From: Piper betle
Taxonomy: Eukaryota > Streptophyta > Magnoliopsida > Piperales > Piperaceae
NCBI GenBank assembly: GCA_033002965.1
Contig: JAURVB010014709.1
Coordinates: forward strand, 1 to 64,000
Length of the DNA: 64,000 nt
Reading direction: 5' to 3'
In this document: one piece after another, positions 47,594-59,589 of the stretch
Layout: every line of letters starts with the position of its first letter
Position numbering within the stretch: the stretch's first letter is position 1
Translations under genes and position numbers: made by a program
Notes under the pieces: model-generated
Told to the model about the DNA's origin: nothing
Seen by the model: only the letters and a program-made list of their open reading frames with translations
Databases searched by the model: none

Positions 47594-48498
47594 CATAAAT
47601 AATTTTAAAATTTTTTATTTTAATTTTTTGTCTTATTATAAACCCATTAATAATAATTTTGTCATTATAATAATTTTTTATAATTAATTTTAATCTTGAT
47701 ACTATCCTATATTATTAAAAAATATTCTTTTTTTGGTTAAAAAACTTTCTCTTTTTTGTGATCGGTGAAAACTCTTTCATTAAATTAAACAAATTTATTT
47801 AAAGTGGTGGCGCCTATTATACGTACATATCACACCTGCCTCCCTTCCTGTCTTGTCTGCCTGCCTATATTCATCCCCTGCCGCCACTGCTTGATTGCAT
47901 CAGCGCCATCAATACTCTACACTTCCAAGATCTGTGCCTCATTATTAAACTTCAATCATTCAGATAGTACAATCTTGCCCATTTATCTACACCAGCACCT
48001 CCCCATCCATATCTGTTACTATCAGCAGGAAAGGTACCTTTTTAAGTCCCTGTTCATGGCTTTCTAGCTTCCAATCTGTCTTCTTTCCAAGTTATTACTG
48101 ATCATTCTTGCCTGCTCTGGAAAACCCAGATCCACTTCCCTGCAAAGTGATGAGCGATATCCACTGTTCTGAGACAGGGTAGTAGGAGGCTCCAACTTCC
48201 TATTTGTATCTTTTGGATGATTCAGACAAGCCCGCATCCCATTTCTTTTCTCAAACAGATCCTGTTCTTCTGAAGAAAGTTCCGATTCTTGATCCCTGTA
48301 AGTCCTCTCTTAGTCTCTATCTTCCAAGATTGAACTCTTTTCCAATTTTAATGTCTGGCTATATTTGGAAAGTGGGCTACCCACACCTTACACAGCGCAT
48401 GATTTCTCGGAGTAACCATCCCGATTCATTCCTTTTTTGACGCTTCTGATTGTAGGCTGCGTGTTTTGATTGAGGACTAAAATTCTAAAACCAAGAAG
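47594..48498 (+). promoter_or_regulatory. AVT1-like gene promoter and 5' UTR region
   Basis: AT-rich to about 47800, then a C/T-rich stretch typical of a plant 5' leader. A plausible 5' UTR intron runs from GTAAGT (48298) to TTGTAG (48455), placing the leader exon end about 40 bp before the ATG at 48499. The transcription start is not determined. Confidence 0.45.
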
Positions 48499-51400
48499 AT
48501 GAAGAATTCTGTGTCTGAGAATGCTTTCTACATAATTGAGAGCGAGGAGGAGAAGGAAGATGAGGAGGTGGACGTGGAGAATGACGGCGGCGACAAGGCC
48601 TCCGGCGACGACGAGGAGTTGCCGGAGTTCGACGATGACGACGGGAGTTCCCGGCCGGCGACAAGGCCGAGCTCCTACAACGCTCCATGGCCACAGACTT
48701 ATAGGTGAGGATGCTCTCTTCCCTCAGGAAATGTCTACCATATATATATATATATGTTGTTAATTTTTTGTATTAAAATTTAAAGTTTTTTTCTTTATTA
48801 ATTTGCTACATCATTTTATTGATTTATTATTTCCCTGAAATTGATTCGATTATTGAATTTTTTTTCATTTCTGTTCTTGTTGAATATAAGATTTTTTAGT
48901 TAGATCCTACAGTATATTTTATACGTGTCTAAGCATTTGTGTATATCTTATTGCCTTATTTTCCGTTTTTATTGTCATTACCACTATTATTTAAAATATT
49001 AATTGATTTTCATTTTATTTGTGATTATTATCATTTTGAGCAGAATTTGCATTTTTTGGTTTCTTAACAAAAAAATATGAACTGGGTTATAGTCAAAATT
49101 TTAATTCTGGATTTGCTTAATGTTATTGCTAAAACGTGAAGTTCTAGTAACTGCCATTTTACATTCAATTAATTGTTTCTTCTCCCTAGTTTTTTTAATG
49201 ATATTTGAAGAGGCTTAAAATCAAATACATACGAACTAAGAATTTATTTTGCCATTAATTTTTTTTGCAAATATATATTTAAGAAAAAGAAAATACAGCC
49301 TCCCCATTGATCTAAATAAATAAAATTGACTTCCGTGGACAAGCTTGATAAGGACCTAATTTATACCTGGTTTATCTTAGATAGGCCTATCCTAAATTCT
49401 ATTGCTCCATTTTTTTTTATTGATCTTGAGATGGGTGTGTGCTTTGAATAGAAAAGACAGTACAAAGTCTCCTCCGATGGGAGGAGGTTTTGGTGGCATC
49501 ATAGCTACCAATAAGAAATCGAGAAAAAGTAAAGAAAATCAAAAAAATATTATAGAAAATTAAGAAATTTCTCACAAGAGTACATTAATTTGTTTCAGAA
49601 GTGACGATGTGTTTAATTGTGTTGTAAGAAAGCAAATAGGTAAAATCAAGCACAGTAATTATAGAAGTCGTTTACAATTGCTTGGACATTCATTCAAAGG
49701 AAGCCTAGTGTCTAGTTGATTTTCAGAGTTAGTAATACACAGAATATGGGCAAGGAAAGACAGAGAAGAAGTCAATAAAATAACGTATAAAAATAGTCGG
49801 TTTGTCATGAATGAATTGGTTTGTAACATATATTTTATCAAGTGCTTTTAACATTTCTGATCGATATTAATTTTATAATGTCTATTATTTGTATTTTTTT
49901 TGTCAAGAATGAATTGGTTTGCAACATATATTTTGTAAGTGTTTTTAACATTGCTGATCGATATCAATTTTATATTTTTTGTTGAAAAAACTATAGGCAG
50001 TCGATCGATATGTATAGCAGTGTGACCTCGCCGAACATTGGCTTCTTTGGCACGCCAGCGTCCTTGAGCCGGCTCGGCAGTTCATTCTTGTCGTCGACGT
50101 TGACGCGGCGACACACACCGGAGATCTTTCCCAACCTCATCGAGCCGTTGATACCGTCAGAGTCGCAACGGCAGTCGAGCGCCGACCACTTGCCTCTTCC
50201 TCTGCCGTCACAGAAATCATCGTCGTTGAGGCCTTCGTTATCATGAGCCTAAAGTCGGCAAGGGCGTCCATGAGTTCCCGGTCTCCATGCAATGCTCGTA
50301 TGGCCAAGCTGTTTTAAATGGTAAACTTTTTCGATTCTTTTCTGAAAAAAATACCACCATACTAATTGTTCTAAATAAACATTTTCATGAGCTAAATACA
50401 ACTATCTCATAAGTTTTTAGAAGTTGAAAACTAGAGTGTAGGACAGAACTCAGTTTACGTATGTTCCAACTAAGAGGTGTTATTTTGAAGTGTTCACTAG
50501 TTGCAATACTAAGAAGTAGCTAATTAATAACTAAAATTAATATAAAATGCATTTGAAGAATATATAAAATGAGACTTGTTTTACTGGTATGTATTTATAA
50601 TGTTGTTACTTTTATGTCTAGACTTGTCTAATGTGATTGGCCAAAGACATAAATCTAACAGGTAGAGTGAGAGTTTGTGAATATTAAATTAAAATATGAA
50701 AAAAAATTAAGGTGAGTTGGTGGCTTATATGAGCTACACTTATAATTTAAACCTTCTTTAGTAGATCCTACTTAATAATATTTATATATACAAAAAGTAC
50801 AATGCAGAGGTTGATAAAGTTTTATTTATGGACGTCAACATAACTTATTTTCAAAAATTTTAAAAATGTACTAGTATATAAATATACGAAAATTAACTTT
50901 TTATTACAATTAATTTTATAATTAAGACGAAAGAGTTAAAAATATTAAATTAATTTAAAAATCTATAAATACCTTAATTATTTAATTTTATGTTCACCTT
51001 AGTGGATTTTGAGTAGTGAGATATGTTAAATTGCTCCAAATAAAAATTTTATACCTTAATTATACCTTATGCATTCCTTGAAAAAAAGGCTACCCATAGT
51101 AATTTGCTTACACTGGCTTGTCGACATTTATTGCATTTTATATATTTCTTGCTGTCACGATATCTTTTTCGAGATGGTATAGGCTTATAGCATTACTCAA
51201 GCAATATATCACACATTATAGCAATGTTATAACTAAAAAATAATTAATAAGCCAACGTGCACAAAAGCAAATAAAAAAGCCTAATTTTCTCTTTTCGTTT
51301 CGAAAATTAAGTGATTTATTTACTTGCCCGTTCGTCCCATAAAAAAAGAAAAAACCCTAAATCAAGAAGCTTGTTTTATAGCTACTTGTCATTGCCCATC

Positions 51401-54400
51401 ATTAAATTAACGATTTTGATCTTGACATTGCGTCTTTTTTAAATAAAAAAGAAATTACAATGCTCGGTGATCTTGACTAATAGAGGATGCCATCTGGCCC
51501 TTCTTTATTAATTGAGCAAGACAACTTCCTTAGGCGCAATTAATTTGTCTAAGGACGGACCCCACAGAAGGATGCTCGTGGGGACGCAAAACCTTAACAC
51601 GTGGAAATGGTATTCGGTGCACGTGGACTATTTTTAGGACACAAAGCTTAACACGTGGACATGGTACGCGGTGCACGTGGACTATTTCTAGGACACAAGG
51701 TAGGTCTCAATCATTCCTCCTTGTTTTTTAATAATTTGGTGGGCCCCACTTGGTTATGCATGTCTCGTTCAAGTGGGACCCGCATTCAGGACCACAGAGG
51801 GTTCAATCACATGTTTGCATGGGCTTCACGAGAGCAGGGTCTGACTGGTTTTGAGAGAGGGGTGGGGTTGTAATTAGAAGGTAGATCTTGGGCAAAAATT
51901 GGGACAGCGGATAAGGTTGAAAGTAGGCCTTCATCATTGTGAAGATGCACAGATGACCTCAGTGCATAAGAGCAATATGTCAGCCGTCTCATTTATCATA
52001 TTTGGAGTCATTAATATCAAAGTTATTTATTTTATCGTTTGGTAGTTTCAATTAGGACCTGCCGGTTTGACTCGAAGTCTCAAGCCCCTTACTATGCTGA
52101 ACAAGAATATGTACGTGTGTCATATAAAATACTAGGCAAATTCCTGCACAATGCACAAACTTTATAATAATTTTAATTTATAACGATAGATTGATATTTT
52201 ACTTTTAATTTAGAATTTATATTTATTTTTAGTTATTTAAAGGAGGATTACATATAACTTGACTCAAATTAGATATCTTAACTTAATTTAATTAAGATTT
52301 TTACTTATTTTTAATAATTATTTATAAGTACGTGATAAATTAATTAAAATTTTTACCATTTTTTACATGCCTATGATAAAAATAAAATTTACAAAATGTA
52401 GATAAATAATATACACCACAATTGCTTGAATATATGCTACAATTAATATATTATTCAAAATAATATTAACATTATTATAATAATAATTGATCTAGAATTA
52501 ATAATATACATGTGGTTTAATATTTTTTAAATTTAATTTTTCAATATACACTGCAATTAATTAATATATTTCTAATAAGAATGATTGGAAATTGCATAAT
52601 ATTGAATACTATATTTTAATTTTAATTAGAATTTTTATTTATTTATTTTACTTGAGGGAGGATTAAATGTAATTTGACTTGAATTAAATATCTTAACTTA
52701 GTTTAAGATTTTTACTCGTTTTTATAATTATTTATAAATATATAAATTAATTAACATTTTTAATATTTTTTATGTTCCCCTGGTTAAATAAATTTTATTA
52801 AACCTAGTCATATATGAATTAGATTTTTCAATATATATTACTATTAATTAGTATATTCCTAATAAGATTAGTTGAAAATTGTATAATATTTAATTGATAT
52901 TTTTTGAAAAAGAAATGGTATAATTGTAAAAATACTTGATTTTTTTTATAAAAGTATAAAATTTATAGTAAATATTTAATTAAGACTTTTATAATAGAGA
53001 GAGGTAAAATTGTAATAATACTTAACGGCATAGGACAAATTTATAATATTTGGACCAGTGGTGAGAAGGACTGTAGAGGCTCCTTTTAGGAACTGCATGT
53101 TGTTTTCATATGTTAGAGAAGATTATTATCATACATAAAAGGATTATCATACATAATAGGTGAGATACTGTGTCGTGTGTGGCCAATATTAGAGATAGAC
53201 TTTAATTTTAAAAATAATCAACTTTAAATAATGAGATGAAATATAATAATTTGATATCTTTGAGATAAATGTCAATTTTAAATATAGACTTTAATTAAGT
53301 GAAGAGATAAATTGTAATAATTTGATTTATATTTTTATTTTATTATACTTTGATTAGTTGAATCTTCTATTTTTAATCAGAGAACGTGACTTTTATTTCC
53401 CCTTTCATATTCCAAGTTGGATGAAAAATCTTGTGTAACCATACACAGATGTTCATGTTTAAATTTCTATAGCAAATTTAATAAAGATGAGAATTGTGTT
53501 CGATTGATATATAATGGTCTGTGTGCATGAACTTTATTCCTTTTAATTTGCAGCATTTCACTTTGATTTTTATATGATAAAGCAAATAACATTTTTAACA
53601 AAAGCAATAGTTTCCCAATCTCGCATCATGAAGTTTTATTGCTTTATTTTAATTGGGTGATGCTGGCTTCTATCATTCTAATTACTTGTTTGTAGGAGTC
53701 AATGTCTTGTGTGGGGTGGGAATACTATCTACCCCCTATGCTGTGAAGCAAGGAGGATGGATGGGGCTCTCCATTCTATTCATCTTTGCAATTTTATCGT
53801 GGTATACTGGAATCCTGTTAAGACATTGTTTGGATAGTGAGCCAGGCCTTGAAACCTATCCTGATATTGGTCAGGCAGCGTTCGGTACGATTGGTCGAAT
53901 TGCAATCTCTGTAAGAACTAGTAATTGTACAGTTTCTTTTTTTTTTTTTTTGTAAGATGAATGAAGTAGAACAAAAATAATGTTGGCCATGCTATTGACT
54001 TGTTTCATTTTACTGTGTTTTGTGGTTCAATGCAGATAATTTTATATGTGGAGTTGTATGTGAGTATACTGTCTGCATCTTCTCTCATCAAACTATACTC
54101 TCCTTCCTTTTCCATTTGATACTTGTTATGAAACTGACTAAATTAATTTCTCTGTACTTGTTTTATTTAGTTTGAATTCAAATTTGACAGAGTTCAAATG
54201 AATATGTATTGCAGGCATGCTGTGTTGAGTACATAATTTTGGAGAGTGATAACTTGTCATCATTGTTCCCAAATGCTCATCTTAGTTTAGGTGGTCTTCA
54301 GTTGAACTCTCACCATCTTTTTGCTTCGATGACAACTCTTGCTGTCCTTCCCACAGTATGGCTTAGAGACATGAGTATTCTAAGTTATATATCAGGTACT

Positions 54401-56511
54401 TGGTGCAATATTCTACATCTATCTTTCAGTTTTAAGTCTGCCCAACATTTAATTATGGTGCTTTTTGTATTCCCTCATTCTTCTTGCGATGAAATGAAAT
54501 TGTTTATGATCTGTCTTTCTCTTTTATGTTTCTATTGATATATAGTTCATGTAAATAATTTGACTACACTAATCTTTTCCCCTCCAATTCACAGCTGGTG
54601 GAGTTATAGCTTCAATCTTGGTTGTCATCTGTTTGTTTTGGGTTGGTCTGGTGGATAAAGTTGGATTTGTGAACCAAGGTTCCATGATAAATCTCCCCTC
54701 TCTTCCAGTTGCTGTTGGTCTATATGGTTACTGTTACTCAGGTCATGCTGTCTTTCCCAACATCTACACTTCAATGAAGAAGCCTACTCAATATCCATCA
54801 GTACTTTTCACAAGGTACGCACTAATAACAAACACTTTCTGTTTATTTCCACCACTATACTCAGAACAGTTTATTGATTAAATTAGCTTTTGTAATATCT
54901 TAATCTAATGGAGTTCATATTCAATTTCTGTGCAGCTTTGCTATATGTACAACCTTGTATGCTGGTGCTGCAGTGATGGGTTACTTTATGTTTGGAGAGT
55001 CTACAATGTCACAGTTTACTCTTAACATGCCACAAAATTTTGCTGCTTCTAAAATTGCTGTTTGGACTACAGTAAGTTGTCGAAAGCTTGCAAATAAGCT
55101 CATTATAGTGATGGATTACTTTATGTTTGGAGAGTCTACAATGTCACAGTTAACTCTTAACATGCCACATAATTTTGTTGCTTCTAAAATTGCCGTTTGG
55201 ACTACGGTCAGTTGTTGAAAGCTTGCGAATTAGTTCACTATCATCTGAAACTAATTCCCTGTTTCATGTTTTCTTGCAGGTGGTAAATCCTTTCACAAAA
55301 TATCCTTCCTTTCGTCCATAATATTGCTTGCATTCTCCTCTTGTTGGTGTTTGTGGTTTCGAGTATTTAGTCACTTAGAAAAAGGATTTAAAAACAACGA
55401 TAATTGTAGTTAGAAAATACATTAAGATTTATAATTTAGATGGAAATATTTAATCCCCCATTCATTTTGGACTAGATGGATGACGACGACGATGATGATG
55501 CAAAAAGTGAGGCAGATAATTAACTACGTTAACAATGTAATATGTAACATACAAATACTTTCTTTTGATTATATCGGGAATGCTCCTTAACTGAAAATTA
55601 CATACGCTTTGATAATGTCTCCTGTGGCAATGAGCTTAGAAGAGCTAATACCATCAAACCATCTGAAGTCTCATTGGTATGCCATTTTCATCAGAACAGG
55701 CTTGGTCATTTCTACTCTGATTGTAGGCCTCACAGTTCCATTCTTTGGTAAGTCACTTTTACAGCTTCACTCGTCTTAATATTTCGTAATTGTAATTCGA
55801 GTTTTGATTTCCGGGTAATTCTAAATATATCGTAAACAATTTATTGCCGTGGAAACTTTCATCTCTAATGGTACCGTGTCTTAGGTTTGGTGATGGCTTT
55901 GATTGGATCTTTCCTCACCATGCTTGTGGTATGTATCAGATATAAGTACAGTTTTTGCTTATAGTACTGTTATTTCTATTGTTTCGATTCTTATGTTTTC
56001 TCTCTCTTATGACAGACTCTAATTCTTCCTTGTGCTTGCTTTCTGAGTATCCTCAAAGGAAAAATAACTCGTTTTCAGGTGATAAATACTTGTCCCTTTT
56101 GACATTTAAAACTATGTTATTAGTCATGGACTATAAGAAGAAAAATATATCCTTGCTAAAAGATTGAAGTACTCTTCTTGCTCAATTTTTCCTATCATGT
56201 ATAGACACCAAGCTCAATTATCCTTTGTGACTGGAATGTTAGAGTAGTTTAAGTATTACACCCATAAAAAGGATCTTGATGATTATTTCTTTCGCTATTC
56301 TTAATCTGTTTCATACCTCTGATATTTCTGATGTTTTATGACTAAAATCAATCTGCGTAGAAATGACTTGGTTATGTTTGGTAAAGGCTTCAATGCAAGT
56401 AATGTGATCTTGCAGGGATTGGTGTGTATGCTAATTTTATTGGTGGGAGTTGTGTCCTGTGCATTTGGAACCATTTCAGCTCTTTCAAAGATTGTAGAAA
56501 ACCTTCGTTGA
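48499..56511 (+). CDS. AVT1-like vacuolar amino-acid transporter (AAAP family), one frameshift in exon 2
   Basis: Twelve coding exons: 48499-48704, 49997-50320, 53696-53910, 54036-54059 (24-nt microexon, IILYVELY), 54215-54395, 54595-54814, 54936-55071, 55280-55299, 55602-55747, 55885-55928, 56016-56078, 56416-56511. The N-terminus is acidic and Ser-rich (ESEEEKEDEEVD, SSTLTRRHTPE). The transport core follows: NVLCGVGILSTPYAVKQGGW, DSEPGLETYPDIGQAAFG, ACCVEYIILESDNLSSLFPN, LYGYCYSGHAVFPNIYTSMK, SPVAMSLEELIP and TLILPCACFLSILKGKITRF. Plant AVT1 proteins are related to yeast Avt1, a vacuolar amino-acid carrier. All exon phases close only if one extra T (50238-50239) is removed; as given, TGA at 50244-50246 stops the frame before the membrane domain. 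The corrected length is 557 residues, normal for the family. Intron 2 is 3.4 kb, and intron 8 is AT-AC type. Confidence 0.88.
51598..51680 (+). promoter_or_regulatory. Cluster of four CACGTGG motifs in AVT1 intron 2
   Basis: CACGTGG at 51598-51604, 51620-51626, 51652-51658 and 51674-51680, produced by a 54-bp tandem duplication (AACACGTGGAAATGG / AACACGTGGACATGG). This is the G-box/ABRE core bound by plant bZIP and bHLH factors. Whether it regulates the gene is unknown. Confidence 0.6.
54973..55242 (+). repeat. 135-bp tandem duplication of exon 7 end plus intron start
   Basis: GTGATGGGTTACTTTATGTTTGG (from 54973) recurs at 55108 as GTGATGGATTACTTTATG. The copy extends through the duplicated exon end (GTTTGGACTAC) and into the intron (AGTTGTTGAAAGCTTGC). 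135 bp keeps the frame, and no stop lies between the copies. The second copy's donor is GGTCAG instead of AGTAAG, so it lacks the consensus +3/+4 bases. Confidence 0.93.
55300..55601 (+). other. U12-type AT-AC intron of the AVT1-like gene
   Basis: Neither end has GT or AG in a usable place. The 5' end reads ATATCCTT (55300-55307), the U12 donor consensus. TCCTTAAC (55584-55591) is the U12 branch-site consensus, and the intron ends TTAC (55598-55601) 11-12 nt later. Removing 55300-55601 joins ACA AA to A TAC GCT and restores FTKYAL, as in relatives, with the correct phase for all later exons. Confidence 0.9.
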
Positions 56512-57860
56512 TGTAAAAAAAATTGCCTTTTATATAAAGCCTTCAGTATTATGTTGCTCTCTCCCAAGTTTTGTTCCAAATTATTTATCATATAAGTTTG
56601 ATGTTGTATGGAAATTATTTGGCAAATATGAGCATATATTTCATCCATTTGTCTTGGCTTTGATTTGTTTCAAAATGATGACATAATTGACCTAGGATTT
56701 TATTGGATGCGAGGTAGAATGGATTATATAAGCTGATGGATTGAATGCTCCAACATTGGAATTTCTAGAAAAAAACTTATAATGGGTTTTCAATCTCAAT
56801 ATATATATATATATAGTTAATTACTTTTAAAAGGATGGTTTAGGCTTATCAAGTTAGTTTTGAACTCTTACAAGGCAAGATGTTATACTATATGTAGCCT
56901 ATGTTGGAGATAGACTCCAATTTCTCATCCTCAATTAACAATGAGATATAAACTATAATGATCTTATATCTTACATATAGACTCCTATTTTAAAGTGAAA
57001 ACTAGAATAGTTCGATTTATTTCTTTTATTTTTGTTATAATTTGATTAGTTAATTAATTTCCTACTTTTCATCAGATTAATACTTTTAATTCCCTTTTTT
57101 ATTAATGATAGTAAATAAATGGAAAATAAGAAAGGAGGTGTGAGGAAGGAAACAACGAAAGAATATGGGAATGATCTTATAGGTTTTGGATTTTTGATCA
57201 GATCTTTCCCATGTAAATCTAAGTATTTTGAAATTTCTTCTGCCATCATATTATAATCTTTTTACTCCAAATTTTAATATAGTAAATACTGTAATTATTT
57301 TTTGAAGTTATAGGCAACAAACTGGTTAACCATACAAACACACACACACACACACACACAAATATATATATAACCCCAGCTTTTATCTGCTTGTTGCCTT
57401 ACCATTCAGGCTAGTTTTTAGTCAGTCCAGTTTTCATACCATGAGTACAGGCTCTTGATGGTCGTATAAGAATGTTATGGAAGTTGAGTATGTTCGATAT
57501 ATAAATGTTAACTTCAGTTATACTATAGTAAAACATAAGTTATTAGTATATATTCGAGGTATACGGGTTTTAGATAGGAGTAGCTCAGGGTTTTAGGGCT
57601 AGATTTAGGCCATTGCAATACTTAGTATTCATTTAGGTTTTTTATGATATCTCTTTTACATGAATTTTAGGAATTTCAGACAATCGGATTGCCTCACTAG
57701 GCCCAACTTTGATTTGAGTCTCAAATTTTCACCAAGTTGAGTTCAGGGTTTCAAGGTCTATTTAACTTCCTTACCTTAATTTTTGTTTGTAGAGCCTCAT
57801 TTAGGCTTCGAGTCAGTTTCGACTTTTGTTGGTGTCAGTCTCTTATTTCCAAGCACACAC

Positions 57861-57862
<2 letters not shown>
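56512..57862. other. AVT1 3' flank and intergenic DNA with microsatellites
   Basis: The first ~150 bp are probably the 3' UTR. A (CA)n run with a TA tail lies at 57336-57371. No coding signal. From about 57400 the sequence looks like decayed retroelement. Confidence 0.5.
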
Positions 57863-57907
<45 letters not shown>

Positions 57908-57917
57908 TATATATATA
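57863..57917. repeat. (TA)n microsatellite
   Basis: About 50 bp of TA with one AA interruption (57902-57904). Confidence 0.92.
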
Positions 57918-58476
57918 CACACTATATGTCCTAGGTTGACCACACTATGCCCCACATGGCAAGATCTAATTCGACCACTTTAGTTCTAGCAGTGCCCTCC
58001 TATTTTTTGATCAATTTTAGTCTTGGGACCGCTGTCAAATTTGGTTGCCACCGGCGAGTCTTCGGCCACCCTTCAACCACCAAAGTACCACCACTGTAAG
58101 CATCTCGTGGTCAGCTATCGACCCCCACCATTCACCAGCACTGGTGCGGAAACATTCGCTACTGATGACAATGTTTTGTTCACCAGATTCCACCACCGCC
58201 GCCGCCGCCTTTCATGCCCTTTTCTAGCATTGGCAAGGCCTCTTTGATGAGGCTGACCACTTAGATAGGCGCCCTCACTAAGGTCAAAATTTTGTTTCCA
58301 GCCCCAACCTCTGTCGTGGATGCAATTGCCTCCTATGATCCTCTCCTTCCCGGCAACCACGATGCTTCATGACCGACCCCTTTTGTCACATGCGTATATA
58401 TGGTATGTATGTGTGAGTCACAACCTTAGTCTACCACGATGCTTGGTGCTGCCCTGCTGGACACTACGAATTCCTC

Positions 58477-58908
58477 ACTTTTGTCTTTGGTTTTCTTTTG
58501 AGTCAATCAATTAGGTTTAGGATTGTGTCCCTTGCGAGTCTGGGGTGTTTGTTGTGTGTTTAGGCCACTTTTGGACTATCTTAGCCCTTTGCAGGACTCA
58601 CGATGCAATCCCCGAGGTTGCCCCTTTCACTTTAGGGTGGAAATCCTAAGTGCACGTAACTTGTGCTGGGCACCAGGGTGCATTCCCAGCGCCCTAGCTT
58701 CACTTTTGTCTTTGGTTTTCTTTTGAGTCAATCAATTAGGTTTAGGATTGTGTCCCTTGCAAGTCTGGGGTGTTTGTTGTATGTTTAGGCCACTTTTGGA
58801 CTATCTTAGCCCTTTGCAGGAGGTTGCCCCTTTCACTTTAGGGTGGAAATCCTAAGTGCACGTAACTTGTGCTGGGCACCAAGGTGCATTCCCAGCGCCC
58901 TAGCTTCA
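58477..58908 (+). repeat. Near-identical 205-224 bp tandem duplication
   Basis: TCACTTTTGTCTTTGGTTTT starts both copies (58477 and 58701); both end CATTCCCAGCGCCCTAGCTT. The first copy has 19 extra bases (ACTCACGATGCAATCCCCG). Otherwise only a few substitutions separate them, so the duplication is young. No gene. Confidence 0.93.
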
Positions 58909-59589
58909 GCACCTTTAGGGTTTTGATTTTGGTTTGGCATCGCCTCAACACCTAGAAGTTAATCCGACCTTTGTGTGTTGTTTGGTTCATCAGGTACATG
59001 CTCAAAAAATCATCTTTTCCATGGTCCTACTTGCAGAGGCCAACGCTAAGTGGCTGGACCAGCACCCTAGTGCTAGGGCCTTTTCACCTCTTCTATTTAA
59101 ACCGCCACTCTTCCTCAATTTTCACCCCTTTCCACTCTTTGGCTCTGACTCCCCGCTTGTTCCTTTGCTCCACCTCTTCATCTCCAAGCTATCCCCACCT
59201 CTCCTATCCTCTCGAAGCTTGGCCAAGTCCCTAGGGTGGTAGGTCTTGTGGTTGGATGCCTCAAGAGACCTCCTCTAGGAACCATTCGAGGCAAAGACTC
59301 TAGCTTTTGCCTCTCCAGTGCTAATGTTGTGTTATTTTCAAGTAGATCTATATGTCTAGCTATTTTCTTGATATTTTTATCATGTAGATTTGTTTGTTAG
59401 GAGTGTGTAGGTCTTGGAATGATTTCATTTCCATGCATAGAAAAATATTTATGTATTTTTACATGATGTCTGCTCATTGTTTTGCACAGTTTTGGTTGAA
59501 AGATAATATATCATGTTATAGGTTGTAGATTTGCATGATCTTAGTCTTCCTGTGTTTCTAATAAATATAAATACAAGTTTTAAGAAGCA

